A DNA stretch of 64,000 bases from Candidatus Avelusimicrobium intestinale (GTDB lineage Bacteria > Elusimicrobiota > Elusimicrobia > Elusimicrobiales > Elusimicrobiaceae), in contig CACWYV010000002.1 in the NCBI GenBank assembly GCA_902765225.1, positions 66,697-130,696 on the forward strand, in the 5' to 3' direction. Shown piece by piece: positions 1 through 7,728 of this stretch (positions within the stretch are counted from its first letter, which is position 1; each line of letters starts with the position of its first letter). A model generated the notes under the pieces. The model was not told the origin of the DNA. It saw only the letters and a list, made by a program, of their open reading frames with translations, and searched no databases. The translations under genes and the position numbers were made by a program.

Positions 1-1411
1 AGACACACGTGGGATACCCGTTTTTGGGGCTGAAAGACCCCTCGGCCCAATCGGCCGTCCATTCGTCGCTGGCGCAGGGGCGCTCCAACGATACAATCAC
101 TTGCCGGGCACTGACGAACCCCGTGACTACCACGACCCCTTGTTGGACAAACGCCGCTGCCGACAGTTCATACCCGGCTTCTCCGGTAATTCCGCAAGCA
201 CGCAACCGCAAAGAGTAGGCCTCCCCCTGGTCCGGCAAAGTGCCCATATCGGTGATATTATCGTCATCGGCTGCGCGGATAAAATGCTTGACCGCACTCC
301 AGGTTTCCCCCAAATCAACCGATTTTTCCAGCACCAACGTCCCTGACCATGTACCCGAAGTGCGCACCGTCCAATCCGAAGCCGTTTGTATGATAACCGA
401 GGATGTTTCATACCCCAATATCCCCGTTTGATATTGACTTTCCACCGGGTGGGTAAGGCCAAAGCGTCCCCCTACTTGCCGCGGGGAAAACAAGTCAAAA
501 TTACTGGCTAACACGTAGGTAATATCTCCCGTTGCAACCGGGTCCCCTTGGTTAACACCCCCCGATAGTTGTTGTTCAATCACAATAGCCGGCTCATGGA
601 CAAAACTGTCGCGGTAGGTCAATCGCAAGGTAATGCCGTTCCACGCTCCCCCCGTGGCTTGCGGAGATGTAATTTGGATAATACCCCCCAAATTTACCGC
701 CACTACCCCGGATGAACTGAAACGTGTGTTAAAGGCAGAAACACATGCTTCTACATCAAACCCGTAATCTCCGCCCGCAAAAAACAAGGTATCGTTAAAA
801 TAGCCGTACACAAAATAACGGGGGTCTACCACCGGCAAAAAAGACAAGGTGGCCGCCACGCCGTCTGTCTGGATTTCCGTGTCTTGGGTGGCATACACAC
901 GCAATTTACGGGATGTATCGGTATTTTCCAATTGGAACGGCCCAAACCGCACCGCATGCTCCTCCAAGGAAAAACGCCCGGGTGCTATCCGGGTTAACCG
1001 GTAAGGCGGGTAGGCGGGATGGGCCAAAAAGAGCATTTGGTCATATTGGGTATACTGGACATTAGCAACATCCGCCTCCGTGTACGGAGAAGCAATCTCA
1101 TAGGGAATTCCCGCTTCATTGAGTACCCGCCCGGCAGACGTATAGACGCGGATATATCCGTCCCCCAATTCCAACACGTAGGCCTCCGTTTCTCCCACCA
1201 CAAACGGAATCAGCCGGCAGGCCTTGGCGGAATATTTAGCCGCCCCCATATACCCTGTCCCCGGCCGGTTGGAAACCCCGCCTTGCGGATGTACAAAAAA
1301 GTTACGGGCGGTTTTTAACCACGAAGTATACGCCGGACTGTCCACCCGGGCGGCCAACGCCGGGCTGACTTCGCCCCCGGCAAAAGAAGACTGCATCGTG
1401 TGAAAAGCCAT
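1..1411 (-). CDS. Phage tail tubular protein B-like, partial (runs off left edge)
   Basis: The reading frame stays open from an ATG at 1411 down to base 1, so about 470 N-terminal residues are visible and the C-terminus is missing. The N-terminus contains FAGGEVSPALAARVD followed by a segment with NFFVHPQGG and RPGTGYMG, which is typical of podovirus tail/stabilisation proteins in the gp12 (tail tubular B) position. The ATG overlaps the stop of the upstream tail tubular A gene (TAATG), so the two are translationally coupled, as in T7-like and BPP-1-like tail modules. The product would form the lower tail tube or nozzle of the virion. The family call rests on the N-terminal motif and gene order; the rest of the protein is beta-rich and not recognisable by eye. 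Confidence 0.75.
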   Translation of the reverse strand, partial: MAFHTMQSSFAGGEVSPALAARVDSPAYTSWLKTARNFFVHPQGGVSNRPGTGYMGAAKYSAKACRLIPFVVGETEAYVLELGDGYIRVYTSAGRVLNEAGIPYEIASPYTEADVANVQYTQYDQMLFLAHPAYPPYRLTRIAPGRFSLEEHAVRFGPFQLENTDTSRKLRVYATQDTEIQTDGVAATLSFLPVVDPRYFVYGYFNDTLFFAGGDYGFDVEACVSAFNTRFSSSGVVAVNLGGIIQITSPQATGGAWNGITLRLTYRDSFVHEPAIVIEQQLSGGVNQGDPVATGDITYVLASNFDLFSPRQVGGRFGLTHPVESQYQTGILGYETSSVIIQTASDWTVRTSGTWSGTLVLEKSVDLGETWSAVKHFIRAADDDNITDMGTLPDQGEAYSLRLRACGITGEAGYELSAAAFVQQGVVVVTGFVSARQVIVSLERPCASDEWTADWAEGSFSPKNGYPTCV

Positions 1412-1992
1412 TAGCGAACCTCCGTAAACGCATCCGTAGCCGGTACCGTATGAAAGGACTCCGTCGCATTACTGCGGCGTGCTTCGGCCAAACTGAGCGT
1501 ATATTTTTGAAGCAACTGGGCAGCCAACTGCATATCGGCCGACAACACCACCGCCAAATCACACGCCAACGCCAGTGAAAAACATTTTATAAACGCCGGA
1601 TCAAACAGGTTTTCGTCGGTAATACGACAGGTATAATAAGCCCGGGCGTGTTCGGAAGGCGTTAAAATGACCCGGCTATGCAAATCGGGCCGGAAAAACT
1701 CCTGAAACGGCAACCGCTCACGTCCCGTTTCAGATATATTGCGGATAAATAGGGCTTCGCTGGGGTACTTATACGTAAAACGGCCCTGCACATCCGGTTC
1801 GCTTTCCAACAACGCTAGCGGTTCTTCTGCCCCGGCAAACGCCCAATTGTGGGTACGGAGAATCTCATCCCGTACGGGAGCATAAAACAAATTCAACCGA
1901 CGCGCCTTTTCATTTTCCTGTTCCAAGGAAGAAATAGGAGATTGACCCAATTGCGCCAAAGCTAAATTACAGATATGTATTTTTGATATCAT
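1411..1992 (-). CDS. Phage tail tubular protein A-like (gp11 family)
   Basis: This 193-residue protein begins with ICNLALAQLGQSPISSL, continues with an EKARRLNLFY segment and then VRDEILRTHNWAFA. These are the hallmarks of the T7 gp11 tail tubular A / adaptor family, and the length matches T7 gp11. It would link the portal to the tail nozzle. The start is supported by GGAG about 8 bases upstream of the ATG. Its stop overlaps the start of the next tail gene. It lies downstream of a 550-base AT-rich gap that carries a good minus-strand promoter, so the tail genes may be transcribed separately from the capsid genes. Confidence 0.85.
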   Translation of the reverse strand: MISKIHICNLALAQLGQSPISSLEQENEKARRLNLFYAPVRDEILRTHNWAFAGAEEPLALLESEPDVQGRFTYKYPSEALFIRNISETGRERLPFQEFFRPDLHSRVILTPSEHARAYYTCRITDENLFDPAFIKCFSLALACDLAVVLSADMQLAAQLLQKYTLSLAEARRSNATESFHTVPATDAFTEVR

Positions 1993-2294
1993 TTTTTTAA
2001 CTCCATTTTATTTTATATTATTATTTAATATATTTTTAAATTAAAAACTATACTTATATTTAATATTGAATTTATTTTATACTATTTTTTAAATATATTA
2101 TTTTTTATATATATTTTTAACAAAAGATATTTTATTTAAAATTGATATTAATTTTAATTTAATATTTTAAAATTTGATTTTAAAAATGCTGATATTTTAA
2201 TTATTTTTATTTTTAATAGTAATTTTATAGTTATTCATATCCAGTCTGGGAAGACATCAAACGTTTTCAATTTGTTTGCTTAAATGAGGGATGA

Positions 2295-2323
2295 TTTATA
2301 ATCTTTTTTGATTACTTTTTCAA
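2295..2323 (-). promoter_or_regulatory. Promoter for phage tail genes
   Basis: On the minus strand, a -35 box TTGAAA (2318-2323) is followed after exactly 17 bases by a -10 box TATAAA (2295-2300). It points toward the tail tubular genes across the AT-rich region, which could act as a long AT-rich leader. Confidence 0.6.
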
Positions 2324-2416
2324 TAGGTCCGTTTAACCTCCCCCAAGATTCTTTTAAGTCAACGAATGAGGCCCCTTTTCCCCTCCTTTTTTGTCATTTT
2401 TAAGCCGATTTTAAGC

Positions 2417-2441
2417 AAAAACAGCACGGGGTCGTGTTTTT
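2417..2441. terminator. Weak bidirectional hairpin after capsid genes
   Basis: CACG/CGTG closes a 4-base loop, with AAAAA and TTTTT on the outer sides and a small bulge. It can be read in either direction and is a plausible weak terminator for the capsid transcript. Confidence 0.35.
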
Positions 2442-2484
2442 CTTCATCATCCCTTATCGGATTATCCCCCCAACCGCTTTTCCG

Positions 2485-2528
2485 GGGGGAATCGGGCGGG
2501 GGGTAGCCGTCCGATTCCCCCTTTTTTT
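2485..2528 (+). terminator. Strong hairpin with T-run reading plus strand
   Basis: GGGGGAATCGG (2485-2495) pairs perfectly with CCGATTCCCCC (2511-2521) and is followed by seven T on the plus strand. Its polarity is opposite to the flanking phage genes, so it either blocks antisense transcription or serves as a structural hairpin at the end of the capsid transcript. Confidence 0.5.
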
Positions 2529-2542
2529 ATATCAACATCCGG

Positions 2543-2929
2543 TTAGTGCATATCAACGGTATCCGTTAAGAAGCAGGAAACTTTTCCGGCCGTAGCGGCA
2601 GACCCGGTGACCGTGTATTTCGCACGCAAGTAACGTTTCACCCCAGCGGGTACAGCCACTGCCAACAGCTGTTTGCCGGCCGTAAGTGCTGCCGCCAAAA
2701 ACGTGGCAGATGCCAATTCCGTAGCATCCGAAAAGTTGGAATTGGCCGCCGTTTCCAGCGAAACAGTCAAACTGGTCAATGTAGCAAAATCTACATCCAC
2801 CCGGCACAGGGCAAACAAAGCCCCGGGCACGAAGTTCCCGGCCGCCGTTAAATCCACCACATGGGTAGAAGCAGCCGTTGTGGTAACGGCCTGTTCTTCG
2901 GACAATACACCATTTTGATCTAGTAACAT
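2543..2929 (-). CDS. Bbp16-like phage capsid cement protein
   Basis: This 128-residue protein follows the major capsid gene by 9 bases. The N-terminus (LLDQNGVLSEEQAVT), a central LTVSLETAAN segment and a C-terminal KRYLRAKYTVTG segment match what I know of the Bbp16 capsid cement family from Bordetella phage BPP-1. Such proteins decorate and stabilise the capsid shell. An AGGAGG-type ribosome site precedes the start. The identification is from remembered family sequence style plus gene order, so the family is likely but not proven. Confidence 0.72.
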   Translation of the reverse strand: MLLDQNGVLSEEQAVTTTAASTHVVDLTAAGNFVPGALFALCRVDVDFATLTSLTVSLETAANSNFSDATELASATFLAAALTAGKQLLAVAVPAGVKRYLRAKYTVTGSAATAGKVSCFLTDTVDMH

Positions 2930-2938
2930 ATACTCCTC

Positions 2939-3916
2939 CTATTGCACGATGGCTTCCGTATCGGTGATAGCATCACAAATATGGACAGGAATTTCGTTAA
3001 ACGTCATCAACGGACGGGCCGTCAATTGGTCCGGCGTATATTGGACGTTGGAGCGGCTGCTGGCTAACTTGCGTAAAGCCGCCTTGACGGTACGGTTCAT
3101 ATACCATACCGGTTTACCCATGGACAGACTTTGGATGCGTTCTTCCAAATCGCACATCTTATCAATCAGATCGGACGGGATATTGGTCGTATCAATGTTG
3201 CAAATACGGCCGGCGAACCGCCAATCTTGTACAGCCAGCCCCAATTTCCATTCAAAGTATTCCTTATAGGCGGGGTATTCGTTGTTGTTTGCATCAATGT
3301 GGTTGACTAATCCATGGTCCACGCGTTGGATACCGGCTTTGGAGCCCTTGGGAAAGAAGGTAAATACCTTATCCGTATCCCATACCACGAGATAAATGGA
3401 TGAGTTTTTATCCGCGGTGCTGCTACCGGCATTGATGACGTTGCGGGAACTTTCTGCGCCACTTAACTCGCAATAGCGGGCAGCCAGACCGGTAAACCGT
3501 TCCGGGTTTGTGCCCACGTTTCCGTAAATGAGGTTGCCGGCCATGGTGTTGGACATTCCGGCAATAATCGCACGGGATTGCCCCGTACGAACGGCTTCCA
3601 CGTGGCCGCCTTTTTCGGCGACCAGTTTATCTACCACGGAATAGGCAGAGAGCGTACCGTAGGATTCTACCACTACTTTGGTGGTGGCTTTGGCGGGTTC
3701 AATTCCCTGGTAAGCACGGCGCCAAGTTCCTTCCGGAATCCCGGTACGCACGGCATATTCGTGTCCGCTGTCAAGGGAACTTTCGCAAACGATCGCGTCG
3801 CCGATAATATCGTTGGATTGGCTTAATACCTCGGCAATAGCCAATTCTTGGCCCGACGGATCAAACTGTTTGGCGTAATCTACTAAACTGTATTGTTTAT
3901 CAGCAATAATTGCCAT
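2939..3916 (-). CDS. Phage major capsid protein
   Basis: This 325-residue protein sits between a scaffold-like gene and the cement-like gene, the normal place for the major capsid protein. It has the N-terminal arm (SLVDYAKQFDP), an E-loop-like part around residues 65-100 and a long A-domain, as in HK97-fold capsids of BPP-1-like podoviruses. It begins with ATG preceded by AAAGGAGA. No N-terminal prohead protease cleavage signal is obvious, and a separate scaffold gene lies upstream. The assignment rests on size, order and general resemblance to BPP-1 Bbp17. Confidence 0.85.
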   Translation of the reverse strand: MAIIADKQYSLVDYAKQFDPSGQELAIAEVLSQSNDIIGDAIVCESSLDSGHEYAVRTGIPEGTWRRAYQGIEPAKATTKVVVESYGTLSAYSVVDKLVAEKGGHVEAVRTGQSRAIIAGMSNTMAGNLIYGNVGTNPERFTGLAARYCELSGAESSRNVINAGSSTADKNSSIYLVVWDTDKVFTFFPKGSKAGIQRVDHGLVNHIDANNNEYPAYKEYFEWKLGLAVQDWRFAGRICNIDTTNIPSDLIDKMCDLEERIQSLSMGKPVWYMNRTVKAALRKLASSRSNVQYTPDQLTARPLMTFNEIPVHICDAITDTEAIVQ

Positions 3917-3927
3917 ATTTTTCTCCT

Positions 3928-4521
3928 TTAATTTCTTTTTCCGTACAGTGCTTGGGCGAAGGTTTTATCCTGCGGGGCCGACGGCACACCGCCGGCAGAG
4001 GCATCTTCGCTGATGGTACGTCCGATCCCGCTAAGCGTACGGATGATCACGGGATGGTTGCCAAGCCCCGTTTCTTCCAGCAGAGTACGCAACTCCGGGC
4101 CGCCAAACGTGTTGGCCGCGCGCAAAGCAAAAGCAATTTCTTGCTCCAGCCCGGCACCGTATAAGGCACGCGTTTGTTGGGCCCAAGTAGCGGATTGTTG
4201 GTGTTTTTCGTCCAGTTCTGCTTGGGTTTTGCGCTGTGCGCAGGATGCTTCAAAAGCCACTAGTTTTTCAATTTGCTCCGGCGATAATTTTAACTCGGCC
4301 GCTAACCTTTTGAAGGTATCCCAATCAGCACTGGCAAACGAAACACCGTCTGCCGGTTGCAAGTTCTCGTAGGAAAACGAGTCTGGCGAAGGCGGGGTCT
4401 GTGCGCCGGACGATTCCGGCCCAACGGTCGCGTCGGTTTGTACACCGGCACCGGACGGCGCGACAGACTCCGCAGGTAAATCGGTAGGTGAAAGAGTGGA
4501 CGTAGCAGGTATTTCAGGCAT
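3928..4521 (-). CDS. Phage scaffolding-like protein
   Basis: This 197-residue protein lies directly upstream of the capsid gene. Residues 1-50 are rich in Pro, Ser, Thr and Ala and appear disordered. The middle (about 60-110) is strongly helical and charged, as in scaffolds. The C-terminus ends in a short basic segment (ALYGKRN) that could bind the capsid. It overlaps the upstream Bbp19-like gene by 8 bases. The function is inferred from position and composition; no catalytic motif is visible. Confidence 0.6.
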   Translation of the reverse strand: MPEIPATSTLSPTDLPAESVAPSGAGVQTDATVGPESSGAQTPPSPDSFSYENLQPADGVSFASADWDTFKRLAAELKLSPEQIEKLVAFEASCAQRKTQAELDEKHQQSATWAQQTRALYGAGLEQEIAFALRAANTFGGPELRTLLEETGLGNHPVIIRTLSGIGRTISEDASAGGVPSAPQDKTFAQALYGKRN

Positions 4522-4822
4522 GAGTAAGTTCCTCCGTTAAACGGTTGATTTCATTTTGCTGGGAACTGACTTCGGACAAATATTCCCCCCGCATTTGCGC
4601 ATACGCCTGGGAGGAAGCATCCTCTATTTCCGCCAGCAAAAACAGACCAATACTTTGTTGGCCACAATGAAAAGCCGTGGCGGTAGCATCACCGGGCACA
4701 AACGAATGTTGGTGCACACGGCACGCTTGTAACAGCCGCCATAGCAACCGGCGGCCTTGGACCGTTTTTAAAACGGCTTGCACATCACTGGTATTACGTT
4801 TTTTGAGTTGTTTTTCATCCAT
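4514..4822 (-). CDS. Bbp19-like phage protein
   Basis: This 102-residue protein has VLKTVQGRRLLWRLLQACRV, then a Cys-containing FHCGQQSIGLFLLAEI segment. This pattern matches the Bbp19 family found between portal and scaffold genes in BPP-1-like phages. Its molecular role is unknown to me. It is encoded between the portal gene and the scaffold-like gene and overlaps the latter by 8 bases. The C-terminal 35 residues are predicted helical and charged. Confidence 0.65.
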   Translation of the reverse strand: MDEKQLKKRNTSDVQAVLKTVQGRRLLWRLLQACRVHQHSFVPGDATATAFHCGQQSIGLFLLAEIEDASSQAYAQMRGEYLSEVSSQQNEINRLTEELTHA

Positions 4823-4840
4823 AAAAGGTGGGCTTGGGGT

Positions 4841-4878
4841 GGCGGGAAAGCCCCTTAACGTACGGGTACTTTCCCGCC
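4841..4878. repeat. Inverted repeat between portal and Bbp19-like genes
   Basis: GGCGGGAAAG (4841-4850) and CTTTCCCGCC (4869-4878) are perfect inverted copies around an 18-base loop that can pair further (CCC with GGG). It lies in the 109-base gap between two co-directional phage genes and has no T-run, so an RNA processing or stability hairpin is more likely than a terminator. Confidence 0.55.
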
Positions 4879-4931
4879 CCGCGCCGGACCGTAACGCTTA
4901 TAAGGACGCGTCCGGGCGCGGATTTCTCCCT

Positions 4932-6548
4932 TTACTTTTCCGAAAACTCCGCGACGGATGAAACAGCGGAAGTCTCCGCTGTTTCCGTCGGTGTGACGGT
5001 TGTCGTCGCGGACGGGGAACCCGGGTGAGGAACCGGGTCCCCCGTGGGGGATAGGGCTTCCTCTTTGCTTTTAAGTAGCGCGGGGGCGACACCCAAGGCT
5101 TTCAGGCCTTCCTCCAACGCGCATTCGTAGTCTACGCGGCTATGCAGTTCGGGTTTCACCGCCGCCAACGAAGAGGCGTAATTCAGCCCTTGGACTAAAG
5201 AAGATAACCCGGATGCCTTCTGCGCTTGTGCAATCACAGAAACATATTCTATTTTCAACGGAAGACCTTGGATACTTGGCGGCGCAGGCGGCAATAATCC
5301 CTGACGGGCCAACAGATTAAAGGCCCGGTCAATCAGCGGGTCTAGCAGTTCATTTTTTAACCGCTCCAGGACGGGCCCTAACACCAACATTTTTTCCTGG
5401 TGACGTTCGGCCACTTCGGTAGCGGTCATACCGGTATAATTCTGCGCGGTTAAAGATAAAAAAACATCGGCAAAGAATTGGGAGCGGATGGTCGCCCGTA
5501 CCGATTCTATAGCCGCCTCTAACGCAGGCAAATCCGGCTGAACCTGATAGGCCGGTTTTACCGCCCCGTCCGCGGCCCCGTTGTAGCGAGTAATACCGCC
5601 GGGAAGCAAATTGACTTCTCCTTGCACGTTGGCCGATACCATCACGGGCGGATTGGTATTTTTATCCAAAGCCACCAATTTGGTTTTCTGCATTTTCTGC
5701 AGCATCTTCACATCACCCAAACATTTCCACCCCGGTCCTTTACCATAGGCATCGGCGGCGTTACGCACTTCCCAGCGGGCGGCGATGACGGGAAATTCTT
5801 TGTATCCGCCGCGACGCAACAGGTGACCGTCTTCCAAAAAGTATAGGCTGGCAAACGGCATATGTCCGTTATCTTTAAGAAGCGGCGAATGAGAAACGTT
5901 GGGAGTAATCAGGTGAAAAACGGGATACCACTTGTTGGCCCGTTCGTGCGGAGCCACGGCCTGAATTTGGGACGGCAAATTTTCCACGCCAAACGTGTGG
6001 GCTAATTGCTCCGCCGTCATAAAAAACTCGCGGCCGAAACGGTTGACACGACCTTTTTCATCCGTTCCCAAATAGTATTCTCCCACGGTAAACGGCCTGC
6101 AATAGATTCCTTTATCCCGGTCTTCTTCCACCAAAAACGCTGCTGTACCGAAGACGGCAATTTCTTCGTAAAACCCATGCAGTACGCCATAAACGTTACT
6201 TTTGGCAAAAATATCTTCCAACCGTTTTTTGACATCAAAGATCCACTCCCGTGCGCCGGGCAGATCCATCTGCTCCTCGTTAGCGAGCGATAAATCAAAC
6301 CAACTGCGCGCCGGGCTGGTTAACCCCGACATCATCCCCGCACACAATACTTCCACGGCCAAACACGGAGCGGAATCCAGCAAGGTTTTGTGGTCCAGGC
6401 GGCGGCCTTGATTGGGCTGTTGCCCGTCAAAGAAACCGCGGGTGGGCGCTAAATAAGCACCCAGTTCTTTCCAAACGGGCAGCCAGGAGGCACGCTCGTT
6501 TTTGAGTGCGTCGTATTGACGTTTATAATCGGCTTGTAACTGTTTCAT
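4932..6548 (-). CDS. Phage portal (head-tail connector) protein
   Basis: This 538-residue protein is close in length to T7 gp8 (536). The N-terminus contains KNERASWLPVWKELGAYLAP and later CAGMMSGLTSPARSWFDL, both characteristic of podovirus head-to-tail connecting proteins. A conserved TATEVAERHQEK segment lies about residue 375. It forms the dodecameric DNA entry/exit ring of the capsid. The C-terminal 60 residues are Pro/Thr/Glu-rich and likely disordered. It is the first phage gene on the right side, and no terminase gene precedes it. The first ATG lacks a clear ribosome site. Confidence 0.9.
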   Translation of the reverse strand: MKQLQADYKRQYDALKNERASWLPVWKELGAYLAPTRGFFDGQQPNQGRRLDHKTLLDSAPCLAVEVLCAGMMSGLTSPARSWFDLSLANEEQMDLPGAREWIFDVKKRLEDIFAKSNVYGVLHGFYEEIAVFGTAAFLVEEDRDKGIYCRPFTVGEYYLGTDEKGRVNRFGREFFMTAEQLAHTFGVENLPSQIQAVAPHERANKWYPVFHLITPNVSHSPLLKDNGHMPFASLYFLEDGHLLRRGGYKEFPVIAARWEVRNAADAYGKGPGWKCLGDVKMLQKMQKTKLVALDKNTNPPVMVSANVQGEVNLLPGGITRYNGAADGAVKPAYQVQPDLPALEAAIESVRATIRSQFFADVFLSLTAQNYTGMTATEVAERHQEKMLVLGPVLERLKNELLDPLIDRAFNLLARQGLLPPAPPSIQGLPLKIEYVSVIAQAQKASGLSSLVQGLNYASSLAAVKPELHSRVDYECALEEGLKALGVAPALLKSKEEALSPTGDPVPHPGSPSATTTVTPTETAETSAVSSVAEFSEK

Positions 6549-6612
6549 AATATGTAAAAAGAAAGCACGGAGAAAATAAATTTACTACTATATAAGAGAT
6601 AGGGAGGATACT

Positions 6613-6795
6613 ATGGCCGGACTAGTGGTGATTTTTTTGTTTGCGGTACTGATGTTCGTACCGATGTGTTATATTGTGATACGTAAGATATTTCCCAAAA
6701 GCAGCAAACGTATGACGTTGGGGGTCACGTTATTATTGACGATACTGCTGATGACCGGGCTGACCATATGGCTAGCCGGTGCCAAAGCCGTCTAA
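6613..6795 (+). CDS. Small two-helix membrane protein
   Basis: This 60-residue protein has two hydrophobic segments (about residues 3-21 and 36-54) separated by a basic loop (RKIFPKSSKR), so both ends probably lie on the outside. An AGGGAGGA ribosome site sits 6 bases before the ATG, and a TATATAAG box lies just upstream. The gene is divergent from the phage portal gene and is followed by about 220 bases without a gene. I do not recognise a family. It could be a host gene or a phage-border gene. Confidence 0.65.
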   Translation: MAGLVVIFLFAVLMFVPMCYIVIRKIFPKSSKRMTLGVTLLLTILLMTGLTIWLAGAKAV

Positions 6796-7019
6796 TAAGA
6801 CGTCCTACACCCAAACGCAAAACACCCCAAAGGTGTCTCCGCAACTGCTTAAATTAAATGGAAAATAAAGGAAAGAATGCTACTTATGGGCTCATTTTAG
6901 CATAAATAGCGCAACTTGTCAACTATTTTTCAATCTCACGACGAGAAATTACTTTTCATACTACATAAATCCCGGATTGAGTCGTTTCGGGGTGTGCATT
7001 CGCTGCCAAAGCAAACGGA

Positions 7020-7565
7020 TTACCACTCTTTGTAGGCTTCCAGTAGAATAGGTAACTGGCGGGCGTCTTTGGATTTATCCACCACCACTTGTTTACGTTG
7101 CGGATTTAGAATACATACATGTTCAAAGCAATTTTTAAGTAACCACTGGGAAGCCCGTTGGCCGCACCCCACCATCACCCCCGCTGGACCCATTTCCGCT
7201 TCCACCCGCTTGCGGTAATAGGCGGAAAAAAGCGGGAAAGTACGCTCAAAAGCTTCCGTGTAGGGGCGGTAATAGGGAGCGGAGAATGTCCACAACAAAA
7301 TATATTTGTGATTCCCCGTCAAATAGCGTTTGAAATGACTGTCCCCATTTAAACTTTGGTAAACTTCGTCTGGGATATTCAAAACGCTTACCTCTTTGAG
7401 TTGCGTCGTATCTCCCACGCTTCCCCCCATATGTACCGGAGTAGAGGAATCCCATTTCACTAAATTGGGCACATCAAATTTGTCAAAACAATACATTCCC
7501 AAAGAGAATGCACAGATGAGAAATACCCACGTTTCCCCTTTTTGCAACTGTTCTTTTAAACGCAT
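7020..7565 (-). CDS. Hypothetical membrane-anchored protein
   Basis: This protein of 181 residues has an N-terminal membrane segment (WVFLICAFSLGMYCF) and a C-terminal soluble domain containing YILLWTFSAPYYRPYTEAF and, later, a Cys/His part (FEHVCILNPQ). The soluble part is faintly reminiscent of a thioredoxin-like fold, but no CxxC is present, so I make no functional claim. The frame can be extended upstream to a TTG at 7607. I prefer the ATG at 7565 because a promoter (TTGAAA-17-TACAAT, 7598-7626) falls over the TTG. An AGGAG lies 12 bases before the ATG, which is somewhat far. Confidence 0.6.
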   Translation of the reverse strand: MRLKEQLQKGETWVFLICAFSLGMYCFDKFDVPNLVKWDSSTPVHMGGSVGDTTQLKEVSVLNIPDEVYQSLNGDSHFKRYLTGNHKYILLWTFSAPYYRPYTEAFERTFPLFSAYYRKRVEAEMGPAGVMVGCGQRASQWLLKNCFEHVCILNPQRKQVVVDKSKDARQLPILLEAYKEW

Positions 7566-7597
7566 ACGCCCAACATACTCCTGTGTGTACTGCTGGT

Positions 7598-7626
7598 ATT
7601 GTAACAAAAAATTATCCCCGTTTCAA
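7598..7626 (-). promoter_or_regulatory. Promoter for the membrane protein at 7020-7565
   Basis: On the minus strand TTGAAA (7621-7626) and TACAAT (7598-7603) are separated by exactly 17 bases. The placement excludes the upstream TTG as start codon. Confidence 0.6.
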
Positions 7627-7676
7627 AAACTGCGTTTCCTTTCCTCCCCCAAATATACTACAATATAGAAGTAAGA

Positions 7677-7692
7677 AGCGGACGCGTCCGCT
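7677..7692. repeat. 16-base perfect palindrome in the ppdK leader
   Basis: AGCGGACGCGTCCGCT is a perfect palindrome placed a few bases after a TACAAT -10 box (7659-7664) and about 36 bases before the ppdK start. It could be an operator or a 5'-end hairpin that stabilises the ppdK transcript. Confidence 0.5.
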
Positions 7693-7728
7693 GCAGTTTT
7701 ATTTTATCTAGGAGAACACAACTAAACT

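Larger units (their letters stand above)
1993..2542. other. AT-rich intergenic region inside the phage cluster
   Basis: There is no credible gene in these 550 bases. Roughly 1990-2230 is almost pure A/T with long T and A tracts. The remainder holds a minus-strand promoter (2295-2323), an imperfect hairpin near 2417-2441 and a strong GC hairpin at 2485-2521. It separates the capsid genes from the tail genes, the position that in T7 holds the terminator between genes 10 and 11. The composition contrasts sharply with the roughly balanced coding DNA on either side. Confidence 0.8.

Noticed and set aside
2485-2528. Terminator of the phage capsid operon
   Set aside because: The T-run is on the plus strand, while the capsid genes are on the minus strand; it is listed as a plus-strand terminator instead.
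3690-3720. GGGTTCAATTCCC-like sequence resembling a tRNA T-loop
   Set aside because: It lies inside the capsid gene and has no acceptor, D or anticodon stems around it.
1-6548. Diversity-generating retroelement, expected from the BPP-1-like gene set
   Set aside because: No reverse transcriptase, template repeat or variable repeat is visible in this part; it may lie outside the window.
7566-7607. TTG start at 7607 for the membrane protein
   Set aside because: A promoter with perfect 17-base spacing overlaps this start, so the transcript would begin after it.
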